Source: Caballeronia udeis | GTDB taxonomy: Bacteria; Pseudomonadota; Gammaproteobacteria; Burkholderiales; Burkholderiaceae | Direction of reading: 5' to 3' | NCBI RefSeq assembly: GCF_001544555.2 | Contig: NZ_FCOK02000044.1 | Span: 1 to 64,000, forward strand | DNA length: 64,000 bases | Shown: positions 53,469-61,840 of the stretch, piece after piece | Layout: each line of letters starts with the position of its first letter | How positions within the stretch are numbered: position 1 is the stretch's first letter | Translations under genes and position numbers: made by a program | Notes under the pieces: model-generated | Told to the model about the DNA's origin: nothing | The model's input: the letters and a program-made list of their open reading frames with translations, nothing else | Databases searched by the model: none

Positions 53469-54677
53469 ATGAACAAGCTGCCGGTAACAGTTTTGTCGGG
53501 CTTCCTCGGAGCCGGAAAGACCACGTTGCTCAACCACATCCTGAATAATCGGGAGGGCAGGCGCGTGGCGGTGATCGTCAACGACATGAGCGAGGTCAAT
53601 ATCGACGCCGCGCTGGTTCGCGATGGCGGCGCGGAACTGGCGCGCACGGACGAAAAGCTGGTCGAGATGAGCAACGGCTGCATTTGCTGCACGCTGCGCG
53701 AAGACCTTTTACTCGAGGTGAACCGGCTCGCGAAGGAAGGGCGTTTCGACTATCTCGTGATTGAATCGACCGGGATTTCAGAGCCGCTGCCGGTGGCTGA
53801 AACCTTTACGTTTGCCGACGAGCAAGGTCAAAGCCTGTCCGATGTCGCGCGTCTGGACACCATGGTGACGGTGGTGGATACTTTCAATTTCCTTAAGGAC
53901 TACAGTTCTACGGACAGCCTGCAAACGCGGGGCGAATCGATGGGCGAGGAAGACACGCGCACGGTCGTCGACCTGCTGGTCGAGCAGGTCGAGTTCTGCG
54001 ACGTGATTGTCCTGAACAAGGTGGACCTAGTTGGCGACGCCGACCGCAGGCGCCTGATGACGATCCTGAAAGGGCTGAATCCACGGGCAAGGATCGAGAT
54101 CGCGGAGTTCGGGAAGCTCGGACTGGACAAGGTGCTCGATACCCGCTTGTTCGATTTCGAGGAAGCGTCCAAAGCGCCGGGCTGGCTCAAGGAGCTGCGT
54201 GGCGAGCACACGCCCGAGACCGAGGAATATGGCATCACGCATTTTGTCTACCGCGCTCGCCGGCCGTTCCATCCCGAGCGTTTCTGGCAACTGATCGCGA
54301 GTGACTGGCCGGGCGTGGTGCGTTCGAAAGGTTTCTTCTGGCTTGCCAGCCGGCCGACTTATGTAGGGTCGTGGTCGCAGGCGGGCGGTGTATGCCGGCA
54401 CGGCGGGATGGGGTTGTGGTGGGCCGCGGTACCGAAAGCCTACTGGCCAGAAGATCCCGAATCGGTTAAATCGATTGATGACGACTGGGACCCTCAAGTC
54501 GGGGACGCGCGGCAGGAACTGGTGTTGATCGGCATTGATATGGACGAGATGGCGTTACGCGCGCGCCTGGACGCATGTCTGCTCGACGATGTGGAAATGG
54601 CGCAGGGTCCGCAAGCGTGGCAGCGATTCGCGGACCCTTTTCCTGCGTGGGATAACGGCGTTCAGGAAGCAGAATGA
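53469..54677 (+). CDS. zigA: COG0523 GTPase, putative zinc metallochaperone (ZigA-like)
   Basis: The 402-aa protein has the G1 loop SGFLGAGKTTLLNH, Walker B region YLVIESTGISEPLPV, the NKVD nucleotide motif (IVLNKVDLVGD) and metal-binding CICC (Cys71, Cys73 and Cys74: GCICCTLRED). The C-terminal CobW_C domain starts near residue 250. Members of this group deliver zinc to proteins under shortage. A Zur-type palindrome 38 bases upstream fits derepression when zinc is low. A separate His-rich tail is not present. Confidence 0.9.
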   Translation: MNKLPVTVLSGFLGAGKTTLLNHILNNREGRRVAVIVNDMSEVNIDAALVRDGGAELARTDEKLVEMSNGCICCTLREDLLLEVNRLAKEGRFDYLVIESTGISEPLPVAETFTFADEQGQSLSDVARLDTMVTVVDTFNFLKDYSSTDSLQTRGESMGEEDTRTVVDLLVEQVEFCDVIVLNKVDLVGDADRRRLMTILKGLNPRARIEIAEFGKLGLDKVLDTRLFDFEEASKAPGWLKELRGEHTPETEEYGITHFVYRARRPFHPERFWQLIASDWPGVVRSKGFFWLASRPTYVGSWSQAGGVCRHGGMGLWWAAVPKAYWPEDPESVKSIDDDWDPQVGDARQELVLIGIDMDEMALRARLDACLLDDVEMAQGPQAWQRFADPFPAWDNGVQEAE

Positions 54678-54718
54678 ACCGCGGCCCGGGTCGCCGTTAG
54701 CGTTAAGGTGTTCGAGCA

Positions 54719-55498
54719 TTAGCTGCCGCACGAGGGCAGTTCTGCCACTTGCAGCACTTCCCCCGTCGCTCCGCGCTCGACGAACGCCACCACGCCGTCA
54801 TGGCCCTCTCCCGACGCGTAGTCGCCGGAGATCAATGCGCGTCCGTCGACTATCCGGACTGGTCCGATCCAGCGACGCACCACGCGGTCGTGATGCAATG
54901 TCGCACCGCTGTTTTCGCCGCCTTTCACCGCACTGACGAGCTGGTTTTCATACACGGCGGCGTAGGCAACAGCGTCGTCGGGAAGGTTCTTGCGAGCGGT
55001 AAATGCAGCGTCGAATGCGATGTGGCCGGGCGAGGAAGGATGGCTCTCGATGCGGACATCGGCTTGCGGGGTTTCGCTATTCAACTGCTGAATGCGGGAC
55101 TCGAAACTCTCGTCGTTTGACCAACTGCGCAACTCGCGGCCACCGACGAAAATCTCCGGCGTGTACACCACATGTGCGCCGCCCGTGTAGGTCAGTTGTT
55201 GCTGTCGCGTGGTGAACGCGGGTTGCGCAAAGCGATCCTTCCACGCCCAGCTATCCCAGTAGTCCACATGCAGCGCCAGCGGCACGATGGTGGCGGTTTT
55301 GCGGGCACGATCGAGTTCGCTTAGCCAGTTATCGGCAGGCGGGCAACTGTTGCAGCCCTCGCTCGTATAGAGTTCGACGAGCGCGGCGCGATGCTCCGGG
55401 CTCGATGCACTGCAAGCATTAGCGGAAGCGGCGCTGGCGGTGGCGGCGGAGAAGGACACGAACAGCGCTGCGAGAGACAGGATCGATGAAGCACGCAT
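54719..55498 (-). CDS. exported DUF1223 thioredoxin-like protein
   Basis: The start at 55498 has CGGAG 6-7 bases upstream and gives 259 aa with a signal peptide (1-24). The DUF1223 signature VELYTSEGCNSCPPADNWLS holds a CxxC (Cys49, Cys52) in a thioredoxin-like fold; it is followed by VPLALHVDYWDSWAWKDRFA. Such proteins are exported and implicated in oxidative stress. A GTAACC-N16-CGAA promoter-like sequence on the same strand lies at 55664-55689, linking it to the SigF set. Confidence 0.88.
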   Translation of the reverse strand: MRASSILSLAALFVSFSAATASAASANACSASSPEHRAALVELYTSEGCNSCPPADNWLSELDRARKTATIVPLALHVDYWDSWAWKDRFAQPAFTTRQQQLTYTGGAHVVYTPEIFVGGRELRSWSNDESFESRIQQLNSETPQADVRIESHPSSPGHIAFDAAFTARKNLPDDAVAYAAVYENQLVSAVKGGENSGATLHHDRVVRRWIGPVRIVDGRALISGDYASGEGHDGVVAFVERGATGEVLQVAELPSCGS

Positions 55499-55663
55499 GA
55501 CGAACTCCGAAGTGAAAGGAAAGACCCCCTTGACCGGGAAGCGGCCTGACATGACTGCGGTCACGGTCCGTCATCGACAGGGTTGTCGGGCATCTGCATT
55601 GATTCGCGGGCCAAGTGAGGCGGGAAAATGGCTGATCAAGAAACCGCGTGGCCTGATAGTTAT

Positions 55664-55689
55664 TTCGGTGATCCGTGAAAACCGGTTAC
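55664..55689 (-). promoter_or_regulatory. SigF-type promoter upstream of the DUF1223 gene
   Basis: On the minus strand GTAACC (55689-55684) and CGAA (55667-55664) are separated by exactly 16 bases, matching the -35/-10 I recall for the Caulobacter SigF. The gene start is about 165 bases downstream. Confidence 0.7.
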
Positions 55690-55832
55690 AGGCAGCGTGA
55701 AATTGCCCTAACGCATCCGCTTTCGCGTATGCAACGTATATAACGCTGAGACAATAATCCAAGCACCATAAGCCAAGCACCAAGCAGACCGAGCCAGCGC
55801 AAGGAAGATGTACCCGTGGTTGGCTCACGCGT

Positions 55833-55858
55833 GTAACCGCATTGGAGAATCAACCGAA
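55833..55858 (+). promoter_or_regulatory. SigF-type promoter upstream of the MFS gene
   Basis: GTAACC (55833-55838), 16 bases, CGAA (55855-55858), about 146 bases before the MFS start. Confidence 0.6.
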
Positions 55859-56004
55859 CTACTGACATCACGGTTGCTGCCGGTCGTTCGGTGCCGTACG
55901 ACTTAGCTTGCGCACGCGCGCAGCCTCAGGCACGCTGATCCAGCGTACGCCCACAAGCATCCACCCCATACCGCCGCAGTTCCCGAGCGCATCAGGAGAA
56001 CGCC

Positions 56005-57597
56005 ATGACCCCGGACATCGCCGTACCTGTTGAAGCCGGGCAGTTGCTGCCGTTCCGCGAGTCGGTGCTGGCGATGCTGGGCGTATCGTTTGTAGCAATG
56101 CTGGTCGCTTTGGATCAGACGATTGTGGGGACGGCGCTGCCGCGTATCGTCGCTGATCTCAAGGGGTTCGACCTGTATGCGTGGGTGGCTACGTCGTACA
56201 TGCTGACATCGGTTATCACGATCCCGATCTTCGGGCGCTTAGGCGACTTGTTCGGCCGCAAGCCGTTTTTAATGGCGGCGATCATTCTCTTCACCATCGC
56301 GTCGGTCATGTGCGGCATGGCGGCCAACATGCTGCTCCTTGTGATCGCGCGCGGCTTGCAAGGGATCGGAGGCGGCATTCTCGTGGGCACGATGTTCGCC
56401 ACCGTCGCGGATCTTTTTCCCGATCCGAAGCTTCGCCTGCGCTGGCTGGTGTTTGTCAGTTCGGCATTTGCTTTGGCCAATATCGTTGGCCCGACACTAG
56501 GCGGCGTGCTGACCCAGTACGGCGGATGGCGGCTCGTGTTTTTCGTCAATCTGCCTGTGGGCATTGTCTCGTTGTTGTTCGTGCGCGCTTTCCTGCCGCA
56601 TCTTCGCCGGCCGCGTTCAGCCGCCCCCGTGAAACTGGACTGGGTTGGCGCGATCGTGCTGGCGTCCGAATTCGGTGCGCTGCAACTGCTGATCGAATGG
56701 GTCCCGAATGAGGGCATCACGCCCGTGACCTGTGCGCTGGGTCTGCTCACCTTGACCGGCGCAGCGGTGCTGCTGTTCTGGGAAAAGCGCATGGCTTATC
56801 CGATCATTCCCATCGACATGCTCATGGACCGAAAGCTGGCGGCGTTGTTCGCGATGGCCGTACTCGGTGGGTTCTCGCTCTTCTCGCTGGTCTTCTACGT
56901 GCCCTTGCTGTTTCAAGGCGGCTTTGCGATGTCGCCGCATGACTCAGGCATGCTGATCACGCCGCTGTTGCTGGGTACGACTGTGGGCAGTGTGGTGAAT
57001 AACCGGGTCGTCACGCGCATCAGGCATGCGAACGGTGTGATGTATATCGGCTTCGCGCTGTTCGCTTGCGCCGCGCTTTGTCTTGTCGCGATCACGGGGG
57101 CTGTGCCTCACCTTGTGTGGATGGCATGCATGGGATTCAGCGGCATCGGCCTGGGTCTGGTCGTGTCGAACCTCACGCTCTTTTCGCAGCAACTTGTTGC
57201 CCGCGATCATCTTGGTGCTGCTACGGCACTGCTTCAATCGCTGCGGATGTTTGGCGGCATGCTTGGCACGGCAATGACGGGCGCGCTGCTCGGGCGCCTC
57301 TATACGAGTGGCGTGCATCGGTCGCTGGATACCTATCAGGCGACGCAATGGTTCAAGTCATTCGCGAGTCCCGAGCTGCTGATCGATCGTGCGGAACAGG
57401 CGGCGCTGATTGGCCGGCTGATCATGGCGGGTCATGCCGGCGACGCGATGATGCAGTCAGCGCGCGGTGCGTTGATTGAATCGATACACGTGGGACTCGG
57501 GCTGGCGGCCGCGGCGGCGATCGTGGGGCTTTGTCTTGCGTGGTTCGTGCCGCCGGTGCGGATTGATCGGCTGGATACGGGGACACGTACGCGTTAA
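56005..57597 (+). CDS. MFS drug transporter, DHA2/EmrB-QacA type
   Basis: The 530-aa protein has about fourteen membrane segments, with the DHA2 motifs LDQTIVGTALPRIVADLKGF (motif D1), GRLGDLFGRKPFLMAAIILF (motif A) and GPTLGGVLTQYGGWRLVFFV (motif C). These proton-driven pumps expel drugs and toxic compounds. CAGGAG precedes the start. It lies beside a SigF-type promoter in a group of oxidative-stress-related genes. Confidence 0.9.
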   Translation: MTPDIAVPVEAGQLLPFRESVLAMLGVSFVAMLVALDQTIVGTALPRIVADLKGFDLYAWVATSYMLTSVITIPIFGRLGDLFGRKPFLMAAIILFTIASVMCGMAANMLLLVIARGLQGIGGGILVGTMFATVADLFPDPKLRLRWLVFVSSAFALANIVGPTLGGVLTQYGGWRLVFFVNLPVGIVSLLFVRAFLPHLRRPRSAAPVKLDWVGAIVLASEFGALQLLIEWVPNEGITPVTCALGLLTLTGAAVLLFWEKRMAYPIIPIDMLMDRKLAALFAMAVLGGFSLFSLVFYVPLLFQGGFAMSPHDSGMLITPLLLGTTVGSVVNNRVVTRIRHANGVMYIGFALFACAALCLVAITGAVPHLVWMACMGFSGIGLGLVVSNLTLFSQQLVARDHLGAATALLQSLRMFGGMLGTAMTGALLGRLYTSGVHRSLDTYQATQWFKSFASPELLIDRAEQAALIGRLIMAGHAGDAMMQSARGALIESIHVGLGLAAAAAIVGLCLAWFVPPVRIDRLDTGTRTR

Positions 57598-57636
57598 AAG
57601 CTAACAGCGATAGCTTCGATTTCGTCGCAATGCCAC

Positions 57637-58278
57637 TTACCAGCGCAAGAACCGCGGCCCGAGCACTGCACCGATCAGTGTGGCCAGCGCCATCCCCAGC
57701 ACATACCAGACGGCCCAGAACGCGACGCTCATTTCCGGGCAGTGGAAGCAATAGGCCATCGTCGCGATAGCCCCCGCGAGCATGCCACCCGCTGCCCCGG
57801 CCAACCCTGGCCGGGTTGGCGCAAGCCCTCGGATTGCCCAGAACACCGCGACAAACGCAGGCACCGACAACAGCAGGATATTGAACGGACAGGTACGCCA
57901 CGTGTAGCCCATGACAAGCGGCACGCGTGCGTCGGGCGAGGCTAGAAACAAGACCGCTGCCGCCGCGCCCCACACAACGAGCACCGGCACCGCGGGCAGT
58001 GCCCACAACTTGCCCGTGGTCGTCCCGGGCCGCGCCAGCCTCAGCGCCAGGAACAATGCGGCTGCGGCAAGCGTTGTGGGGAACGCAAACTTGGCCCAAA
58101 AAATAGGCGTGCGCGACACCACGGCAATGTCCGGCCGCACGCCGAAAATCACCGCCATCAGCACCAGCGCGCCAAGCGCGCCCAATCCGATTGCCCGCCC
58201 GAAGCGGCGCGCGGACACACGTGGGTCGACCGGCGTGACGCCAGTCGATAGAAGCGAAATCAGGTCCTCGGTTTTCAT
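57637..58278 (-). CDS. NrsF-family (DUF1109) membrane anti-sigma factor
   Basis: The 213-aa protein has six membrane segments (for example RAIGLGALGALVLMAVIFGV and PVLVVWGAAAAVLFLASPDA) and the DUF1109 family N-terminus MKTEDLISLLSTGVTPVDPR. NrsF proteins hold SigF-type sigma factors inactive at the membrane; conserved Cys (TCPFNILL and CFHCPEMSVAF) could sense oxidants. It is cotranscribed with the sigma factor and overlaps it by 4 bases. Confidence 0.9.
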   Translation of the reverse strand: MKTEDLISLLSTGVTPVDPRVSARRFGRAIGLGALGALVLMAVIFGVRPDIAVVSRTPIFWAKFAFPTTLAAAALFLALRLARPGTTTGKLWALPAVPVLVVWGAAAAVLFLASPDARVPLVMGYTWRTCPFNILLLSVPAFVAVFWAIRGLAPTRPGLAGAAGGMLAGAIATMAYCFHCPEMSVAFWAVWYVLGMALATLIGAVLGPRFLRW

Positions 58279-58847
58279 GCGGCGCCTCGAATCTTTGCTG
58301 CCAGTGCTTTCAGTCCACGGTGAATGCCGACCTTGACCGCCGACTCCGACATCCCCGTGAGCGCTGCGGTTTCGGTCACGGAGAGCCCCTGTAGCTTCAC
58401 GTGAACGATCGGCAGCCGGTGACGGTCCGGCAATTGTTCGAGCAACTTGCCGACATCGCGTTTGGCATCGGCGGGTTCTTCGTCCGAGGTCGCGAAAATC
58501 TCGAGCGCGTCGTCCAGCGGATCGTTCAATGCTTCACGCCGCGATCTTGCGCGGAAAAAATCCATCAGCTTATAACGTGCGATCCCATGCACCCAGGCGG
58601 TCAACGGCTCGTCCGGGCGATAGGTGTGGCGGCTGTTGTGCACGGCCAGCAAGATTTCCTGCACGACATCTTCTATGTCGTCCTGCAGGTAATAGATGCG
58701 CTTTCTCAGGAAGCCGCGCAGATGTCCGGTCAAGTCGTCGAGGAACGACCGGTAGGCGACGGCGTCGCCATTCAGGCCGCGGATGAACAGCGCCCTCAAC
58801 CGTTCTTCGACACCAGGCACAGAGCCACTTTGTATTATTCGCTTCAT
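58275..58847 (-). CDS. SigF-type ECF sigma factor
   Basis: The 190-aa sigma factor has region 2 (YRSFLDDLTGHLRGFLRKRI, then YLQDDIEDVVQEILLAVHNS, PDEPLTAWVHGIARYKLMDF) and region 4 (LPIVHVKLQGLSVTETAALT then GMSESAVKVGIHRGLKALA). It directs RNA polymerase to GTAACC/CGAA promoters in this interpretation. A SigF-type promoter overlaps the annotated start, which suggests the true start is the GTG at codon 10 (58820). It forms a pair with the NrsF anti-sigma and is close to its likely targets. Confidence 0.9.
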   Translation of the reverse strand: MKRIIQSGSVPGVEERLRALFIRGLNGDAVAYRSFLDDLTGHLRGFLRKRIYYLQDDIEDVVQEILLAVHNSRHTYRPDEPLTAWVHGIARYKLMDFFRARSRREALNDPLDDALEIFATSDEEPADAKRDVGKLLEQLPDRHRLPIVHVKLQGLSVTETAALTGMSESAVKVGIHRGLKALAAKIRGAA

Positions 58848-58863
58848 CGCGGAATCGGGTTAC
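58838..58863 (-). promoter_or_regulatory. SigF-type autoregulatory promoter
   Basis: On the minus strand GTAACC (58863-58858) and CGAA (58841-58838) are 16 bases apart. The -10 lies just inside the longest sigma frame, so transcription would start within it; autoregulation is implied. Confidence 0.7.
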
Positions 58864-59229
58864 AGCGGGCTTCAAATAAATTGCGTCGGTTGTGCCGACG
58901 GATGTCGGTGTTCCCGACCGCGGGAATGAACACGGTTGTGGCGGCCATGCTACTGCAGGTATTTCGTGGCGCGGCACCGCGGCGTCCTGCGGCGCGCGGC
59001 CCGTCGCTCCAGGCTCTGACGCCGGAGATTACCGCGATTTTAATGTCGTGATCCGTTTTAGCCACACCGTAAGGTAACGCTTCGCGGCGGCTGCGGGTCC
59101 GGCTACAGGTCCGGCATGCAGGTCCGGCGCGAGTGAGCTTGCCACGGGGCGAACGGATTGTGCCGGATAGGCATGCTGCTGTCGACCGCACGCCGAAGAC
59201 GCACCCTTCGGTCCAGCGCAGGCCTTGGC
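58864..59229. other. gap with short direct repeats
   Basis: No gene is recognised between the sigma gene and the GST gene. Near 59095-59129 the octamer GGTCCGGC occurs three times in a row, separated by CA-containing spacers of about five bases. Confidence 0.5.
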
Positions 59230-59934
59230 TCAGCGCGTGGTCTCCGGATAATTCGACGGGAACAATGCGCGCCGGGTCTCTTCGTCCACCTCGCGCTTGA
59301 ACGTAAGGTCGCGGCCTACCGCTCGCGCGCGCGCAACGGCGGGGCGTGCGCTGATGGCATCGAAGAAATGGCTCAGATTCGGGAATGCGGCAAGCGGCTC
59401 GTCGGTGGCCAACACCCGCGACGCGCGGTCGAGCCATCCCCAGGCGGACATATCGACGATCGAATACTCGTCTCCGACGATGTACTCGCGCCCTGCCAAG
59501 TGCTCGTCAAGCACGCGATAGTGCCGCTCGATCTCCCGCCGATACCGGTTGATCGCGTACGGAATCTTCTCGGGCGCGGCGTGCTGGAAGTGCACCGCCT
59601 GGCCCGAAAAGGGGCCGAGTCCGGAGCTGATGAAGAACAGCCATGAGAGCAATTCGGGCCGGTCCGTGGGTTTACCCGCGAAACGCCGGGTCTTGTCGGC
59701 GAGGTACAGCAGGATGGCGCTGGAATCGAACACCCGAGCCTCGGTTCCACCAGGACCGTCCGTATCGACAATGGCGGGCACCTTGCCGTTCGGATTGATG
59801 CTCCTGAAAGCCGGCAGATGCTGTTCGCCCTTGCTGGTGTCGACGGGAAACACTTCGTAGTCGAGTCCCGCCTCTTCGAGAAAGAGTGCGACCTTGGCGG
59901 GGTTCGGTGTCGGGTGAAAATAGAAACGGATCAT
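59230..59934 (-). CDS. glutathione S-transferase, YfcG/Ure2p-like
   Basis: The start at 59934 gives 234 aa: MIRFYFHPTPNPAKVALFLE, cis-Pro in NGKVPAIVDTD, the glutathione-binding ARVFDSSAILLYLADKT turn, then the helical C-terminal domain (EIERHYRVLDEHLAGREYIV, GDEYSIVDMSAWGWLDRASR). YfcG-type GSTs have disulfide reductase or peroxidase activity. The gene is divergent from a TetR regulator, which probably controls it. The longer frame to 60018 has no ribosome binding site. Confidence 0.88.
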   Translation of the reverse strand: MIRFYFHPTPNPAKVALFLEEAGLDYEVFPVDTSKGEQHLPAFRSINPNGKVPAIVDTDGPGGTEARVFDSSAILLYLADKTRRFAGKPTDRPELLSWLFFISSGLGPFSGQAVHFQHAAPEKIPYAINRYRREIERHYRVLDEHLAGREYIVGDEYSIVDMSAWGWLDRASRVLATDEPLAAFPNLSHFFDAISARPAVARARAVGRDLTFKREVDEETRRALFPSNYPETTR

Positions 59935-60127
59935 GTCGTCTTTGGTAGTAGGAAGGGCTGCTTGCGATACTTCAGCCAGGACAGACGGGGCGTCGTGGCA
60001 GAGCACGTCCGCCGTCACGGACAGGCGCAGAACGGCAACGATCCCTGTGGGCGTTCTCGAAATCTATCTGTAAGACTCGCGCAGAGGCGCTGTCTTTACG
60101 ACCCGATGCGGGTTGTCGCTTGTATTT

Positions 60128-60143
60128 TAGATCGATCGATTTA
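60128..60143. promoter_or_regulatory. TetR operator, NemR-box-like
   Basis: TAGATCGATCGATTTA is a near-perfect 16-base palindrome resembling the NemR box (TAGACC-N4-GGTCTA), 60 bases before the TetR gene and between it and the divergent GST gene. Confidence 0.55.
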
Positions 60144-60202
60144 GAATATCTTAACGGAAATGGAATGGCAATATCGCCTCGTTCAAGGGAGTAAGGGACT
60201 GC

Positions 60203-60802
60203 ATGCCACGGCCAAGAGAGTTCGACAAAGCCGCCGTGCTCGACGCCGCGGTCCTGTGTTTCTGGAACCACGGCTACGAAGCCACCTCGGTTCGTGAGCT
60301 CGCGGACAGCATGGGCATCACAGGCGCGAGCCTCTACAACGCGTTCGGTGACAAACGCTCGTTATATGGAAAGGCGCTGGCGCACTATGTGTCGCTAAGC
60401 GTGGACGATCGTGTCCGGCGTTTCGAAGGCACGCTGTCGCCGCTTCAATCCATCAAGGCGTTCTTCGATGAAATCGTCCACCGCTCGCTCACTGACAAGG
60501 ACCGCAAGGGCTGCATGCTGGTGAATTCGGCGCTGGAAATGGCTCCGCATGATCCGGAGTTCCAGCAAGTCGTGGCGGGTGTGCTGGTGAAGCTCGAAGC
60601 GTATTTCGGCCGCTGCGTGGCTGCGGGGCAGCAAACCGGTGAGATTACATCCGCGCAGCCTGCTGAAGACTTTGCGCGACTCCTGCTGGCGGTCTTGCTC
60701 GGCATTCGGGTGCTGGCACGTAGCCGGCCGGAACCCGCGCTGCTGGAAGGACTATTGCGACCGGTGCTCGCGGTGCTCGATAGCCGCACTTTTGCCGGAT
60801 GA
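60203..60802 (+). CDS. TetR-family repressor, AcrR/NemR-like
   Basis: The 199-aa protein has an N-terminal helix-turn-helix (SVRELADSMGITGASLYNAF) and a C-terminal TetR_C domain (about 80-190). It resembles NemR and AcuR-like regulators that sense electrophiles; Cys residues (KGCMLVN and FGRCVAAG) may act in sensing. The divergent GST and a NemR-box-like palindrome support an electrophile-response unit. Confidence 0.88.
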   Translation: MPRPREFDKAAVLDAAVLCFWNHGYEATSVRELADSMGITGASLYNAFGDKRSLYGKALAHYVSLSVDDRVRRFEGTLSPLQSIKAFFDEIVHRSLTDKDRKGCMLVNSALEMAPHDPEFQQVVAGVLVKLEAYFGRCVAAGQQTGEITSAQPAEDFARLLLAVLLGIRVLARSRPEPALLEGLLRPVLAVLDSRTFAG

Positions 60803-61154
60803 CGGAGCGGCCGCCCTGGCATAGCTCTTCATCGCCTCGCTGACTTTTCCCAAGGGTCACTCATTCGCCGTGCCTGATTACCTGCAGCAGAAATTAGCTC
60901 GTCTTAATCCATCTGTCTTCCCCGGCGAACTCACTCACATACGCGCACTGCATAACCGCTTTCGCGCTCTTAAAAAATTTCGTTGGGCGATGTAACCCGC
61001 CGGGTATTCCAAGCGAATTAACTAGCAACTAACGACCTGCTTCTGAGCGCCTCATGCAGACGGAGACGGGGCGGTTCAACCACGCTGGTTGCGAAAACAT
61101 GGCGTTGGCGGCGTTTGCAGTCGCCGCCAACGCGAGCAAGTCATGGAGGCCCAG
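60803..61154. other. gap with a SigF-type promoter
   Basis: No gene is recognised. The SigF-type promoter at 60992-61017 is the main feature. A run of A and T at about 60971-60980 lies just upstream of it. Confidence 0.5.
60992..61017 (+). promoter_or_regulatory. SigF-type promoter of the b561/MsrP-like/MrpX-like operon
   Basis: GTAACC (60992-60997), 16 bases, CGAA (61014-61017), about 137 bases before the cytochrome b561 gene. Confidence 0.75.
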
Positions 61155-61781
61155 ATGAACGCAACACATGAAGCGAGCCGCGCAAGCAGTCGCTCGCGGA
61201 CCATCCAGCCTGCATGGGTGCGAATCACGCACTGGCTGAATGCACTCGCGGCGATCCTGATGATGCTGTCGGGATGGCGGATCTATGACGCGTCGCCCGT
61301 ATTCAAGGGGTTTGTGATTCCGCCGGGCATCACGCTGGGCGGATGGCTTGGCGGCGCGCTGCAGTGGCACTTCGCGGCAATGTGGCTGCTGTTCTTCAAC
61401 GGTCTCTTTTATCTCGCGATGAACATTGTCACGGGTCGCATCAGCGCCAAGTTTTTCCCGCTTTCGCTGCAAGCAATTTTGCATGATCTGGGCGAAGCGC
61501 TTAAGGGGCATTTATCGCATGCCGACCCGAGCAAATACAACGCAGTGCAGAAGTTTGCGTACCTGTTCGTGATGCTCGATATCGCCGTGCTTATCCTGTC
61601 CGGCCTTGCGATCTGGAAGTCGGTGCAGTTTCCGCTGCTGCGCGAACTGATGGGCGGTTATGACTTTGCACGGGTTGTGCACTTCTCGGCCATGTCGTTG
61701 CTGGCGGCGTTCGTTGTCGTGCACCTGGTGATGGTTTCACTGGTGCCGCGCTCTCTGCTCACCATGATCCGTGGCCGCTGA
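61155..61781 (+). CDS. cytochrome b561-family membrane protein
   Basis: GGAGG precedes the ATG at 61155, giving 208 aa. Four membrane segments carry histidines for two b-type hemes (VRITHWLNALAAILM, ALQWHFAAMWLLFF, ARVVHFSAMSLLAAFVVVHL). It passes electrons from quinol to the periplasmic molybdoenzyme encoded next, serving the YedZ/MsrQ role. Its transcription is probably from the SigF-type promoter upstream. Confidence 0.88.
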   Translation: MNATHEASRASSRSRTIQPAWVRITHWLNALAAILMMLSGWRIYDASPVFKGFVIPPGITLGGWLGGALQWHFAAMWLLFFNGLFYLAMNIVTGRISAKFFPLSLQAILHDLGEALKGHLSHADPSKYNAVQKFAYLFVMLDIAVLILSGLAIWKSVQFPLLRELMGGYDFARVVHFSAMSLLAAFVVVHLVMVSLVPRSLLTMIRGR

Positions 61782-61840
61782 TTCAGCTGTGCGCACATGC
61801 CCGGCTAAAAGATAACTTAAGGACTCGAGGAATCTCGATC

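Larger units (their letters stand above)
55565..56004. other. divergent gap with two SigF-type promoters
   Basis: The gap between the DUF1223 gene and the MFS gene contains no recognised gene. It holds two exact GTAACC-N16-CGAA promoter-like sequences, one on each strand, pointing away from each other at 55689 and 55833. AT-rich patches occur at 55650-55760. Confidence 0.55.

Noticed and set aside
58844..59437. Open frame upstream of the sigma gene on the minus strand
   Set aside because: Arg-rich composition, overlaps the GST gene and has no ribosome binding site.
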